This document shows, piece after piece, positions 15,436 through 23,980 of a stretch of 64,000 bases of DNA. This DNA comes from Microbispora amethystogenes (GTDB lineage: Bacteria; Actinomycetota; Actinomycetes; Streptosporangiales; Streptosporangiaceae), in contig NZ_BOOB01000052.1 of the NCBI RefSeq assembly GCF_016863015.1, positions 41,502 through 105,501 on the forward strand, read 5' to 3'. The notes beneath the pieces are model-generated. The model made no database searches. It worked only from the letters and a program-made list of their open reading frames with translations, and had not been told where the DNA came from. The number at the start of each line of letters is the position of its first letter. Position 1 is the stretch's first letter. A program made the position numbers and the translations under genes.

Positions 15436-16401
15436 ATGGCAGAGATCGGTTTCACACTCATGTGCGAGCAGAGCCCGGCGAAGGAGCTGGTGGAGGACGC
15501 GGTCACGGCCGAGCGGGCCGGTTTCGACTACGCCGTCATCTCCGACCACTACTTCCCCTGGCTGGACGAGATGGGGCACTCCCCGTACGCCTGGTCCGTG
15601 CTCGGCGCGGTGGCGCAGGCCACCGAACGGCTGCCGCTGATGACCTACGTCACCTGCCCGATCATGCGCTACCACCCCGCGGTGGTGGCGCAGAAGGCGG
15701 CCACCGTGGGGGTGCTCAGCGACGGGCGGTTCACGCTCGGGCTCGGGGCGGGCGAGAACCTGAACGAGCACGTCGTGGGGCACGGGTGGCCGCCGGTCAA
15801 CACCCGGCACGAGATGTTCCGCGAGGCCATCGAGGTCATCAGGGAGCTCTTCCAGGGCGGCTACCGCAACTACCGGGGCGAGTACTTCGACATCGACTCC
15901 GCCCGGGTCTTCGATCTTCCGGAGCGCCCGGTGCCGATCGCGGTCGCGGCGTCCGGCGGGCAGTCGGCGGACATCGCGGCCGAGCTCGGCGACGGCCTCA
16001 TCGCGACCGACCCGGACGGCTCGCTGGTCGAGAAGTTCGCCGCGTCGGGCGGCGAGGGCAAGCCGGTGTACGGCCAGCTCGCCGTCTGCTACGACCCCGA
16101 CAAGGACGCCGCCGTCGAGCGGGCGCACCGGATGTGGCGCTGGGCGGTGACGGGCTGGAAGGTCATGTCCGAGCTGCCCGCCCCGGTCAACTTCGCCGCC
16201 GCGACCGAGACCGTACGGCCGGAGGACGTTGCGGAGAAGGTGCCCTGCGGCGCCGACGTGGACGCCGTGGTCGAGGCGGTGCGGCAGTACACCGACGCCG
16301 GGTTCACCCACCTCGCGCTCGTCCAGGTCGGCCGGGAGCGCCAGCGGGAGTTCTTCGAGTGGTCGGAGAAGGAACTGCTGCCCGCGTTGCGGTCGCTCTG
16401 A
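15436..16401 (+). CDS. LLM-class F420-dependent oxidoreductase (Fgd-like TIGR03557 type)
   Basis: A 321-residue luciferase-like TIM barrel, starting MAEIGFTLMCEQSPAKELVE. Features of the F420-dependent glucose-6-phosphate dehydrogenase-related group: YAVISDHYFPWLDEMGHSPYAWSVLGA, the non-prolyl cis region MTYVTCPIMRYHPAVVAQKAATV, GRFTLGLGAGENLNEHVVG, and YRGEYFDIDSARVFDLP. It probably transfers hydride between F420 and an unknown alcohol or aldehyde substrate. AGGGG lies upstream of the ATG. It follows the Old Yellow Enzyme gene by 54 bases on the same strand and could be co-transcribed with it. Confidence 0.88.
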   Translation: MAEIGFTLMCEQSPAKELVEDAVTAERAGFDYAVISDHYFPWLDEMGHSPYAWSVLGAVAQATERLPLMTYVTCPIMRYHPAVVAQKAATVGVLSDGRFTLGLGAGENLNEHVVGHGWPPVNTRHEMFREAIEVIRELFQGGYRNYRGEYFDIDSARVFDLPERPVPIAVAASGGQSADIAAELGDGLIATDPDGSLVEKFAASGGEGKPVYGQLAVCYDPDKDAAVERAHRMWRWAVTGWKVMSELPAPVNFAAATETVRPEDVAEKVPCGADVDAVVEAVRQYTDAGFTHLALVQVGRERQREFFEWSEKELLPALRSL

Positions 16402-16438
16402 ATTAGAGATTTGCTCTAGAGAGTTTCTCTAATTAGAG
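16401..16438. promoter_or_regulatory. dense AGAG/CTCT palindrome cluster, likely operator of the SDR-TetR operon
   Basis: The 45-base gap before the SDR gene is almost wholly inverted repeats: AATTAGAG at 16401-16408 against CTCTAATT at 16427-16434; the perfect palindrome CTCTAGAG at 16414-16421; AGAG-TTT-CTCT at 16420-16430; and the 12-base palindrome CTCTAATTAGAG at 16427-16438. Such nested half-sites suit a TetR dimer, and a TetR gene is the second gene of the operon. Autoregulation is the simplest reading. Confidence 0.72.
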
Positions 16439-16446
16439 TCGCTCGC

Positions 16447-17256
16447 ATGACGCGTACGGCAGTGGTCACCGGGGGTTCCCGCGGCATCGGGCAGGCGGTC
16501 GCGGCCCGCCTCGTCGAGGAGGGGTACCGGGTCGTGATCGTCGCCCGGGACCCCGTACGGGGAGAGGCGGCGCGGGCGGCCCTGCCGGGCGACGCCCTGC
16601 TGGTCGTCGCCGACCTGGGCGAGGCCGCGTCGGTGCGGGAGGCGGCCCGCGCCGTGCTGGATGCCTGCCCGCGCCTCGACGTGCTGGTGCACAACGCGGG
16701 CGTTTGGCCGGCCCGCCGTGAGATCACTTCGGACGGCGTCGAGCGTGCGTTCGCGGTCAACCACCTCGCGCCGTTCCTGCTCAACCACCTGCTGGAGGAG
16801 CGGCTGCGCGAGAGCGGCACACGGGTGGTTCAGGTCAGCGCGGGCCTGTACGTCAAGGGCCGGTCCGACCCCGGCCGCACCGCGACCGGGCTGGACTTCC
16901 ACCCCATCCGCACGTACGCGGACACCAAGCTGTGCAACCTCCTGATGGTGCCGCTGTTCGCCCGGCGGTGGCAGGATGCCGGGGTGACGATCGACGCGGT
17001 CCACCCGGGCGTGATCCGGACCGGCCTCGGGGCCAGGGGCGGCCCGCTCGGGCTGGTGCTCAAGGCGGTCAAGAGCACCTGGGACACCCCGGAGGCCGGC
17101 GCGCGGCCCGTCGTGCGCCTCGCCCTCGACGCCTCCGGCGGCACCGGCCGCGACTTCGAGATCGACCGGGAGACCCCGCTCGCCCCCGTCGCGCGGGACG
17201 CCGCGGTCGCGGAGGCGCTGTGGAGGCAGGCCGCGGCCCTGACCGAGACGGCGTGA
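16447..17256 (+). CDS. short-chain dehydrogenase/reductase
   Basis: A 269-residue classical-type SDR. The cofactor motif is VVTGGSRGIGQAVAARL (TGxxxGIG), followed by VVADLGEAASV, the LVHNAGVW (NNAG equivalent) and a VNHLAPFLLNHLLEE helix. The catalytic tetrad reads Ser in VVQVSAGLYVKG and Tyr-x-x-x-Lys in YADTKLCNLL. The VHPGVIRTGLG segment closes the substrate pocket as in light-dependent-protochlorophyllide/retinol-dehydrogenase-like SDRs. Substrate unknown. The stop overlaps the GTG of the TetR gene, so the two are coupled, which suggests the regulator senses a substrate or product of this enzyme. Confidence 0.9.
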   Translation: MTRTAVVTGGSRGIGQAVAARLVEEGYRVVIVARDPVRGEAARAALPGDALLVVADLGEAASVREAARAVLDACPRLDVLVHNAGVWPARREITSDGVERAFAVNHLAPFLLNHLLEERLRESGTRVVQVSAGLYVKGRSDPGRTATGLDFHPIRTYADTKLCNLLMVPLFARRWQDAGVTIDAVHPGVIRTGLGARGGPLGLVLKAVKSTWDTPEAGARPVVRLALDASGGTGRDFEIDRETPLAPVARDAAVAEALWRQAAALTETA

Positions 17257-17852
17257 CCCGGCAGCGGCGCGGCGAGGAGACGGCGCGGCGGCTGCTCGAC
17301 ACCGCGCTCGCGGTGTACGCCGACGAAGGCCCGCAGGGCTTCACGATGCGGGCGGTCACCGACCGTGGCGGGATCAGCGTCGGCAGCCTCTATCACCACT
17401 TCGGCAGCTTCCCCGGCCTCGCGACCGCGCTCTACTCCGCGTGCCTGGCCGACCTGCTCGACGCGCTGGTCGAGGCCGTGGAGGGCGTGGACGACCCCCG
17501 CGCGGGCGTGCGCGCGATCGTCGTCGCCTACCTCGGCTTCGCACGGGAGCACCCGGCCAAGGCGAGGTTCGTCCACGCCTCGCCGTACCTCGGGCACGTG
17601 GAGACCGGGGCGGCGGCCGTCGCGAAGACGCCGCGCATGGACGCGCTGGTGGCGTGGCTGCGCCCGCACGTCGCGTCGGGGGCGATCGCCGACCTGCCCG
17701 TGCCGGTGATCGAGATGCTGCTGATCGGCCCGGTGGCCGAGGTCACGCGGCGGTGGATCGCCGGCGCGCCGGAGGCGGACCTCGACGAGGCCGCCCGGCT
17801 GCTGCCCGAGCCCGTCTGGCACTCCCTGCGCCGCCACCCGCCCGCGCCGTGA
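17253..17852 (+). CDS. TetR-family transcriptional regulator
   Basis: A 199-residue regulator from a GTG (MTRQRRGEETARRLLDTAL) that overlaps the SDR stop. The N-terminal helix-turn-helix is clear: LDTALAVYADEGPQGFTMRAVTDRGG, then the recognition helix ISVGSLYHHFGSFPGLATALY. The C-terminal helical domain (about 70-199) binds the ligand and is not assignable. No independent promoter is needed. It most likely represses the operon through the palindromes at 16401-16438. Confidence 0.92.
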   Translation: MTRQRRGEETARRLLDTALAVYADEGPQGFTMRAVTDRGGISVGSLYHHFGSFPGLATALYSACLADLLDALVEAVEGVDDPRAGVRAIVVAYLGFAREHPAKARFVHASPYLGHVETGAAAVAKTPRMDALVAWLRPHVASGAIADLPVPVIEMLLIGPVAEVTRRWIAGAPEADLDEAARLLPEPVWHSLRRHPPAP

Positions 17853-17862
17853 GCAGTGGTTC

Positions 17863-18858
17863 CTACTGCGCGGCGACCCGGTCGGGATCTCTGCCGGAGG
17901 AGTCCGCTGAGGAGTCCGCCGTACGGGTCCAGGGCAGCGGCGGCAGGCCGCAACGCACCCGCAGGACCATCCAGAAGGCCGGGGCGAGCAGCAGCACGGC
18001 GAGCAGCGCCCAGACGGTCTGCGCGTTGCCGACGCCGAACATCTTCAGCGCCGAGGCGAGCAGCACGAAGGCCAGGGCGCGGCGGATCAGGCCGCCGGGG
18101 GCGCGGGAGGAGATCCGCGAGCCGAGGTAGACCCCCGGGATCGAGCCCGCCAGCAGCGCGACCGTGACCGACAGCGTGAACTCGCCGAAGAGCAGGTGGC
18201 CGAGCGCGGCCGACATGACCAGAGGCACGGCCTGGACCAGGTCGGTCCCGACGAGCTGGTTGGCCTTCAGCGCGGGGTAGAGCGCCAGCAGGGCCACGAT
18301 GATCAGCGACCCCGAGCCGACCGAGGTGATGCCGACGACGAGCCCGCCGACGGCCCCCACCAGCGCGGTCGGCACCGGCCGTACGGCGACCGACGGCATC
18401 TCGGTCGCGGCCGGCTCGCCGGGGGCGGCGGTGCGGCGGCCGGTCTCGGGGGTGCGGCCCTCGGCGCGGTCGCGCATCGCGAGGTAGCCGCGGACGGCCA
18501 GGCCCGCCGCGGCGATGAGCAGCGCGATGCCGAGGCCCTTCTGGATCACGCTCTGCACGCCCTCGCCGGTGCCGAGGGCACGGGCGATGAGCACGCCGCA
18601 GAACGCGGCAGGGACCGAGCCCGCGCACAGCCAGGCGACGAGCCTCAGGTTGACCGTGCCCCGGCGCAGGTGCACGAAGCTGCCCACCGGCTTCATGACG
18701 GCGGCGGCGACGAGGTCGCTGGAGACGGCGGCGAGGGGCGGCACGCCGAAGAACGTCACGAGCATGGGCGTCATGAGGGCGCCCCCGCCCATCCCCGTCA
18801 GGCCGACGACGACGGCGACCAGGAAGGAGCCGATCGCCATGGTGTAGTCGAAATGCAC
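17863..18858 (-). CDS. TauE/SafE-family sulfite/sulfonate exporter
   Basis: A 331-residue membrane protein with about eight helices in two homologous halves, beginning MHFDYTMAIGSFLVAVVVGLTGMGGGALMTP. The GMGGGALMTP motif opens the first half and VGAVGGLVVGITSVGSGSLIIVALL opens the second, as in TauE/SafE permeases that export sulfite, sulfoacetate or other small anions. A charged loop at about 125-170 separates the halves. The C-terminus has a duplicated ADSS unit (TADSSADSSGRD). GTG start at 18858; ATG at 18840 is possible. It converges with the TetR gene. The 263-base gap to the next gene shows only a weak palindrome near 19070. Confidence 0.88.
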   Translation of the reverse strand: MHFDYTMAIGSFLVAVVVGLTGMGGGALMTPMLVTFFGVPPLAAVSSDLVAAAVMKPVGSFVHLRRGTVNLRLVAWLCAGSVPAAFCGVLIARALGTGEGVQSVIQKGLGIALLIAAAGLAVRGYLAMRDRAEGRTPETGRRTAAPGEPAATEMPSVAVRPVPTALVGAVGGLVVGITSVGSGSLIIVALLALYPALKANQLVGTDLVQAVPLVMSAALGHLLFGEFTLSVTVALLAGSIPGVYLGSRISSRAPGGLIRRALAFVLLASALKMFGVGNAQTVWALLAVLLLAPAFWMVLRVRCGLPPLPWTRTADSSADSSGRDPDRVAAQ

Positions 18859-19121
18859 CTACGAACCCTACCAAATCGATCGGAATTATGGAAAGCCTTC
18901 GTTCCCTTCTGCTCGCTCGGCCGGGTCCTCTCGCGGCCCTTCCCGCCTCCGCCCCGCGGATGTCGGCGGGGCCGAACATTTACCGCTGAACCGGTTCGCC
19001 GGGGGTCCCCGGACGCCGGTGGCGGAGCGTTGACGCGACGGTCGTCAAGCGACTACCGTTGCGTGGCCTTATCCGGTTAAGTGGCGGGAGCGACCGTGGT
19101 GGAGAGACCGGGGACGCGGCG

Positions 19122-20039
19122 ATGACCGTGCTCGCGGTGGACATCGGCGGCACGAAGTTCGCCGCCGCGGCGGTCGCGCCCGACGGGGAGATGCTGGCCC
19201 GGGCCGAGGTGCCGCTGCGCGGCCCCGAGTCGGCCGGCCGGACGCTGTCGGAGGTCGTGCGCCGGATCACCGAGCGTGTCGCGCCCGGCCGCCTCGACGG
19301 GATCGGGATCGGCTCCGCCGGGCCGCTCGACCCCCGGCGCGGCACGGTCAGCCCGGTGAACATCCCCGCCTGGCGTGACTTCCCGCTGGTCGACGCGCTC
19401 GGCGAGACACTGCCCGGCCGTCCCGTACGGCTCGCGGGCGACGCCCAGTGCATGGCGCTGGGCGAGTGGTGGCGCGGGCTCACCGACGGAGACCCGGCCG
19501 CGCGGAGCCGGGCGATGCTCGGCATGGTCGTGTCCACCGGTGTGGGCGGCGGGTTCGTGCTGGACGGCGTGCCGTACGTCGGCCCGACCGGCAACGCCGG
19601 CCACATCGGTCACATCACCGTCGATCCCGGCGGCGACCCGTGCCCCTGCGGCGGCGTGGGATGCGTCGAGACCGTCGCCAGCGGGCCCGGCATGGTCCGC
19701 TGGGCCGCCGCGAACGGCTGGACCGGCGCGGACGCCCGCGCCCTGGCCGCCGACGCCCGCGTGGGTCATCCCACCGCCGTTCGCGCCTTCCGGCGGGCGG
19801 CGGGCGCGCTGGCCACCGCCGTCCTCACGGCGTCCGCCCTGTTCGACCTCGACCACGTCGTCATCGGAGGGGGCGTGGCCGCGGCGGGGCCGATCCTGTT
19901 CGACCCGCTCAGGCAGGCGATCGAGCGGGACGCGGGGCTCGGCTTCCTGCGCCGCCTGCGGGTGGACCCGACCTCGCTGGGCCGCGACGCCGGGCTGTTC
20001 GGCGCCGCCGCCCTGGTCCTGCTCCAGGACAGCCTCTAG
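19122..20039 (+). CDS. ROK-family sugar kinase
   Basis: A 305-residue kinase with the ROK layout: ATP-phosphate loop VLAVDIGGTKFAAAAV at the N-terminus, GIGIGSAGPLDPRRGTV, the catalytic Asp region RLAGDAQCMALGEWW (N is usual before D; here GD), the second phosphate loop MVVSTGVGGGFVLDG, then the zinc motif with three cysteines, CPCGGVGCVE, preceded by the conserved GHI. It likely phosphorylates glucose or an N-acyl sugar in the cytoplasm; substrate unknown. The frame is open from 19059, but the ATG at 19122 matches the family start. It has no DNA-binding domain, so it is a kinase, not a ROK repressor. Confidence 0.9.
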   Translation: MTVLAVDIGGTKFAAAAVAPDGEMLARAEVPLRGPESAGRTLSEVVRRITERVAPGRLDGIGIGSAGPLDPRRGTVSPVNIPAWRDFPLVDALGETLPGRPVRLAGDAQCMALGEWWRGLTDGDPAARSRAMLGMVVSTGVGGGFVLDGVPYVGPTGNAGHIGHITVDPGGDPCPCGGVGCVETVASGPGMVRWAAANGWTGADARALAADARVGHPTAVRAFRRAAGALATAVLTASALFDLDHVVIGGGVAAAGPILFDPLRQAIERDAGLGFLRRLRVDPTSLGRDAGLFGAAALVLLQDSL

Positions 20040-20137
20040 CCCGGGGATCGAGCCGTCGTGGCCGAAGGTAGTCTGGCAAAGACGACGATCCGAGGACCAA
20101 GGTCATTGAGACAGAGGCCATTGAGGAGAACGCACGG

Positions 20138-21784
20138 GTGAGAGGCGCCACCGGCTCCGCGAACGCGGGAGCCGCGCGGGCGACGCCCGGCGACGTCGCG
20201 GCGCTGCTGGACGGCAGTGACGAGGGAATCGTGCTGTGCGACGCCGGCGGCGTCGTGCTGCTGGCCAACGCGGCGGCGGTCCGGATGGCGCCGGAGATCG
20301 TCCCAGGCGGGCCGGTCCCCTCAGAGCTCTGCCCGGCTGGATCGGACACCGTGACGTACGGCGGCCGGGTGATCCGGGTGCGGACGGAGGCGGTCGGCGA
20401 CCATCGCGCCCTCTACCTGAGCGAGGTGCCGTCCCTGCCGCGCCGCACCGAGTTCCTGCTGGAGGCCGCGCGCCGCCTGTTCGCGTCGCTCCACCCGCGC
20501 CGATGCGCCCGGGCCGCCGTCGATCTGGGCGCCGAGTTCCTGTGCGACGTGGCGGTCGTGGTGCTGCCGCCCGCGACGAACCGCCGGGTCGAGTGGGTGA
20601 GGGCCGCCGCCGGGCGCCCCGCGCCGGAGGAGGGCGTCCTGCCGCTCGCGACCGCGCTGCAGGTGCCCGGCCTGAACGACGCGCTCGCGGGCCTGACGCA
20701 CGGCTCGGGCGGGCGGCAGGACGCGGGCGCCGTGCCGGACTGGCTGCTGCCCGACGGGTTCGGCCCGGCCGGTGACCTGCTGGTGTTCCCGCTGCCCGGC
20801 AACAGCGTCCCCGCCGGGGCGATGGCGCTGGTCCGCCGCGCCGACCGGCCCCCGTTCGACGAGGAGGCCCTGGCGATGGCGCGCGACCTCGCGTCACGGG
20901 CGGGCGCGGCGCTCTCGGCGGCCATGCTCTTCCGGGAGCAGAGCGCGATCAACACCATCCTGATCGACGGCCTGCTGCCGCCCGACCTGCCCGAGGTCGA
21001 GGGTATGCGCCTCGGCGGGAGGCTCCGGTCGTCCCAGCAGGCCGGCGCCGTGGGCGGCGACTTCTACGACGTCTACCTGCCCGAGACCGGAGCCGGTCAC
21101 GGCATCGAGTCCGGCATCGTGGAACGGCCGCCTCTGATCATCCTGGGCGACGTCTGCGGCAAGGGCGCCCGCGCGGCCGTACTGGCCGGTCAGGTCAGGC
21201 AGAGCCTGCGCGCGCTGCTGCTGCTGGAAAGCCGCCCCGTCCGGCTGCTCCAGCTGCTGAACCGGTCGCTGCTCGCCTCTCCGGCGCCGAACTCCTACGT
21301 CACGCTGATCCTCGCGGCGCTCCGCGAGGCCCCCGGCGAGCACGTGCTGGTGGATCTGGCCGTGGCGGGCCATCCGGCGCCGCTGGTCCTGCGCGGGGAC
21401 GGCACGGTGGAGGAGGTGCCCGCCCGCGGCTCCCTCCTCGGCGCGCTCAAGAAGACCGTGCTGCGGCCGGTCACGGTCGACCTGGCCCCCGGCGAGGTGT
21501 GCCTGCTGTACAGCGACGGCATCACCGAGGCCTTCGGCGGCCCGACCGGGCGCGAGATGTTCGGCGAGGAACGGCTCAAGGACGCCCTGGCGACCTGTCG
21601 CGGCATGCCGGTCGACGCGCTGGTGGAGCGGCTGGAGCAGATCAGCAGCGAGTGGCTCGCGGGCGGCCAGCAGGACGACCGCGCACTGCTCGCCGTACGG
21701 GCGGGCGGTCAGGAACCGGCGACCGGTACGACGACGGGCGCCACGACAGGCGCCACGATGGTGTGGGCGGAGACCACTGGATGA
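20138..21784 (+). CDS. PP2C/SpoIIE-type serine phosphatase with PAS- and GAF-like sensor domains
   Basis: A 548-residue cytoplasmic phosphatase. Residues about 20-110 resemble a PAS module (LLDGSDEGIVLCDAGGVVLLAN), about 115-275 a GAF module, and about 300-530 the SpoIIE/RsbU PP2C domain: GGDFYDVY at 306, ILGDVCGKG at 334 (metal-binding Asp), AGHPAPLVL, LYSDGITEAFGG near 460 and the final metal Asp pair in QQDDRALLAV near 513. These phosphatases dephosphorylate STAS anti-anti-sigma proteins, and a STAS gene lies at the end of this operon. The tail has a duplicated TTGA unit. GTG start; the stop overlaps the next ATG (ATGA). Confidence 0.92.
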   Translation: MRGATGSANAGAARATPGDVAALLDGSDEGIVLCDAGGVVLLANAAAVRMAPEIVPGGPVPSELCPAGSDTVTYGGRVIRVRTEAVGDHRALYLSEVPSLPRRTEFLLEAARRLFASLHPRRCARAAVDLGAEFLCDVAVVVLPPATNRRVEWVRAAAGRPAPEEGVLPLATALQVPGLNDALAGLTHGSGGRQDAGAVPDWLLPDGFGPAGDLLVFPLPGNSVPAGAMALVRRADRPPFDEEALAMARDLASRAGAALSAAMLFREQSAINTILIDGLLPPDLPEVEGMRLGGRLRSSQQAGAVGGDFYDVYLPETGAGHGIESGIVERPPLIILGDVCGKGARAAVLAGQVRQSLRALLLLESRPVRLLQLLNRSLLASPAPNSYVTLILAALREAPGEHVLVDLAVAGHPAPLVLRGDGTVEEVPARGSLLGALKKTVLRPVTVDLAPGEVCLLYSDGITEAFGGPTGREMFGEERLKDALATCRGMPVDALVERLEQISSEWLAGGQQDDRALLAVRAGGQEPATGTTTGATTGATMVWAETTG

Positions 21785-22830
21785 CCGGCGTCGAAAGCGC
21801 GGTGGAGCGCTACCTGAAGCTGATCGGCGAGGCCGACGAGTACGGCGCGATCGATCTCGTCGTGGGCCTGATCGACGAGGGCGTCCCCGCCGAGGACGTG
21901 CTGCTGCGGGTCGTCGCCGCCGGCCAGCGCAGGGTGGGTGAGCTGTGGGCGGCCAACGACTGGTCGGTGGCCCGCGAGCACGGCGCCACCGCGGTCAGCG
22001 AGCGGGCCGTCGCGGCGATCGCCGGGCGGGTGCGGCCCACCCCGACGCGCGGCCGGGTGACGGTGGCCTGCGCCGACGGGGAGTATCACGCCCTCCCCAC
22101 CCGCATGCTGGCCGAGGTGCTGCGGCTGCGGGGATGGCGGGTCGACTTCCTGGGGGCCAGCGTGCCGGGCCCGCACCTGATCACGCACCTGCACCAGACC
22201 GGCCCCGACGTGGTGGCGCTCGGCTGCATGATCGCGACCCGGCTGCCCCGGGCGCACGCCACCATCGCCGCCTGCCGCGCCGTGGGCGTCCCGGTGCTCG
22301 CGGGCGGGGCCGCGTTCGGTCCCGATGGCCGCTTCGCCCGCCTGCTGGGCGCGGACGCGTGGGCGCCCACCGCCGACGCCGCCGCCGACCGGCTCGCCGC
22401 CGGGCTGCCGTCGTTCGCCGCCGGCAGCGACGGGGAGGTCCACCTGGGCGACGAGGAGTACGGATACCTGACCCGGCACCGCGCCGACGTGCTGGCGAGG
22501 GTGCTTGACCTGCTCAGGGAGTCGTACGCCCCGATGGGCGGATACAGCGAGCGGCAGCTTGAGCACACCGCGGAGGATCTCGGGCACATCGCCGACTTCC
22601 TCGCCGCCGCGCTGTACGTCCACGACACGAGCCTGTTCACCGACTTCGTCACGTGGACCTGTGAGGTGCTGACGGCCCGGAAGGTGCCCGCCGCGTCGGT
22701 GGTGCTCGGCCTGCGGCTCTTCCGCGACGTGCTGGCCGACTGCCCGCGCGCCCGCGCGCTGCTGGCCGAGGGCATCGAGGCGGCGACCGCCGCCCGCCCG
22801 TCCGGCGACTCACCCGCACGGGTAACGTGA
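21781..22830 (+). CDS. cobalamin-binding photoreceptor-like protein, copy 1
   Basis: A 349-residue protein without DNA-binding domain. Residues 1-85 form a helical cap with the signature W56-x9-E66-H67 (LWAANDWSVAREH), the motif that in CarH packs against the upper face of adenosylcobalamin. The Rossmann B12 domain follows with the cobalt ligand candidate His103 in GEYHALPTRM; the 36-residue spacing from H67 matches CarH (142 to 177). FLGASVPGPHL, VALGCMIATRLP and VPVLAGGAAFG are the usual B12-fold loops. Residues about 225-349 are a further helical domain (TAEDLGHIADFLAAALYVHD) found also in copy 2. Coupled to the phosphatase by ATGA, so it probably senses light or B12 for it. Confidence 0.85.
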   Translation: MTGVESAVERYLKLIGEADEYGAIDLVVGLIDEGVPAEDVLLRVVAAGQRRVGELWAANDWSVAREHGATAVSERAVAAIAGRVRPTPTRGRVTVACADGEYHALPTRMLAEVLRLRGWRVDFLGASVPGPHLITHLHQTGPDVVALGCMIATRLPRAHATIAACRAVGVPVLAGGAAFGPDGRFARLLGADAWAPTADAAADRLAAGLPSFAAGSDGEVHLGDEEYGYLTRHRADVLARVLDLLRESYAPMGGYSERQLEHTAEDLGHIADFLAAALYVHDTSLFTDFVTWTCEVLTARKVPAASVVLGLRLFRDVLADCPRARALLAEGIEAATAARPSGDSPARVT

Positions 22831-22867
22831 GAGGGACGACTTAGCCGAGGGGGCGTGACATGGGAAG

Positions 22868-23980
22868 ATGCCCACAGCTCCCCCTTCGGCCCGTGGCCGG
22901 TCGATGGTGAGCGCCCCGGTGGCGACGGCGGGTTTCACGAGCGAGATCGTCGGTTATCTGCGGCAGATCGAGGAGGCCGACGAGTTCGGCGCGGTCGACC
23001 TGGTCTTCGGGATGCTCGACGAGGGCGTGTCCGCCCAGGACGTGCTGCTGCGGGTGATCGCGCCGGCCCAGCGCCGGGTCGGCCGGCTGTGGGCGGTCAA
23101 CCGGTGGTCCGTGGCCCAGGAGCACGCGGCGTCCGCGGTCAGCGAGCGGGTCGTCGCCGCCGTCGCCCGGAGGGTGGCCCCGCCTCCCGCCCGCGGGCGG
23201 GTCGTGGTCGCCTGCGTCGAGAGGGAGCAGCACTCCCTGCCCACCCGCCTCCTGGCCGAGGTGCTGCGCCTGCACGGATGGCGGGTCGACTTCCTGGGCG
23301 CCAGCGTGCCCACACCTCATCTGGTCGAGTGGATCGGGCAGGTGAACCCCGAAGTGGTCGCGCTCGGCTGCACACTGCCCGTGTGGCTGCCCCGCGCGCA
23401 CCGGGCCGTCGCCGCCTGCCGGACCGCCGGCGTCCCCGTCCTGGCGGGCGGGGCCGCGTTCGGCGCCGACGACCGGATCGCCCGCCTGATCGGCGCGGAC
23501 GCCTGGGCTCCGGCCGCAGACGTCGCCGCCGACCTGCTCGACAACGGGTCGCTGATGTTCGCGACGGGGAACGGCGCCGAGTTGCCGCCCGACGACGAGT
23601 ACGCCTGCCTCGCCCGGCGCCGGGGCGAGCTGCTGCCACGGGCGCTGGAGCTGCTCGCCGCCTCCTACCCGCCGATGCGGGACTACGACCCGTGGCAGCT
23701 GGAGCAGACGGCGGAGGATCTGGGGCACATCACCGACTTCCTCGGCGCCGCGCTGTATCTCGGCGAGATGTCGGTTTTCACGGACTTCGTCACCTGGACC
23801 TGCGCGGTGCTGGCGGCGCGCGGGGTGCCGGGCGAGTCCGTCGTGCTCGGATTGGCCGTTCTGCGCGGCGAGCTGACAGACTGCCCTCGGACCCGGGCGT
23901 TTCTCGCCGAGGGCATGAGAGCGGCGGGCGCGGCCCGTGGCGCCCCCGATCACCCCGAAACCGAAGAGACGAGCCCTTGA
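22868..23980 (+). CDS. cobalamin-binding photoreceptor-like protein, copy 2
   Basis: A 370-residue paralogue of the preceding gene with the same three-part layout. The cap motif is W75-x9-E85-H86 (LWAVNRWSVAQEH), the ligand candidate His122 in EREQHSLPTRL, again 36 residues on. FLGASVPTPHL, CTLPVWLPRAH and VPVLAGGAAFGAD follow, and the helical C-terminal domain carries TAEDLGHITDFLGAALYLGE. The two copies clearly arose by tandem duplication, yet differ throughout, so the duplication is old and both are kept. The start is uncertain: ATG 22868 or the in-frame ATG at 22904, which gives an N-terminus like copy 1. The stop touches the STAS start (TGATG). Confidence 0.83.
   Translation: MPTAPPSARGRSMVSAPVATAGFTSEIVGYLRQIEEADEFGAVDLVFGMLDEGVSAQDVLLRVIAPAQRRVGRLWAVNRWSVAQEHAASAVSERVVAAVARRVAPPPARGRVVVACVEREQHSLPTRLLAEVLRLHGWRVDFLGASVPTPHLVEWIGQVNPEVVALGCTLPVWLPRAHRAVAACRTAGVPVLAGGAAFGADDRIARLIGADAWAPAADVAADLLDNGSLMFATGNGAELPPDDEYACLARRRGELLPRALELLAASYPPMRDYDPWQLEQTAEDLGHITDFLGAALYLGEMSVFTDFVTWTCAVLAARGVPGESVVLGLAVLRGELTDCPRTRAFLAEGMRAAGAARGAPDHPETEETSP

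Noticed and set aside
16932..17852. A 306-residue TetR version extending into the SDR gene
   Set aside because: The extra N-terminus is Arg/Gly/Pro-rich shadow of the SDR gene; GTG 17253 gives the normal TetR start.
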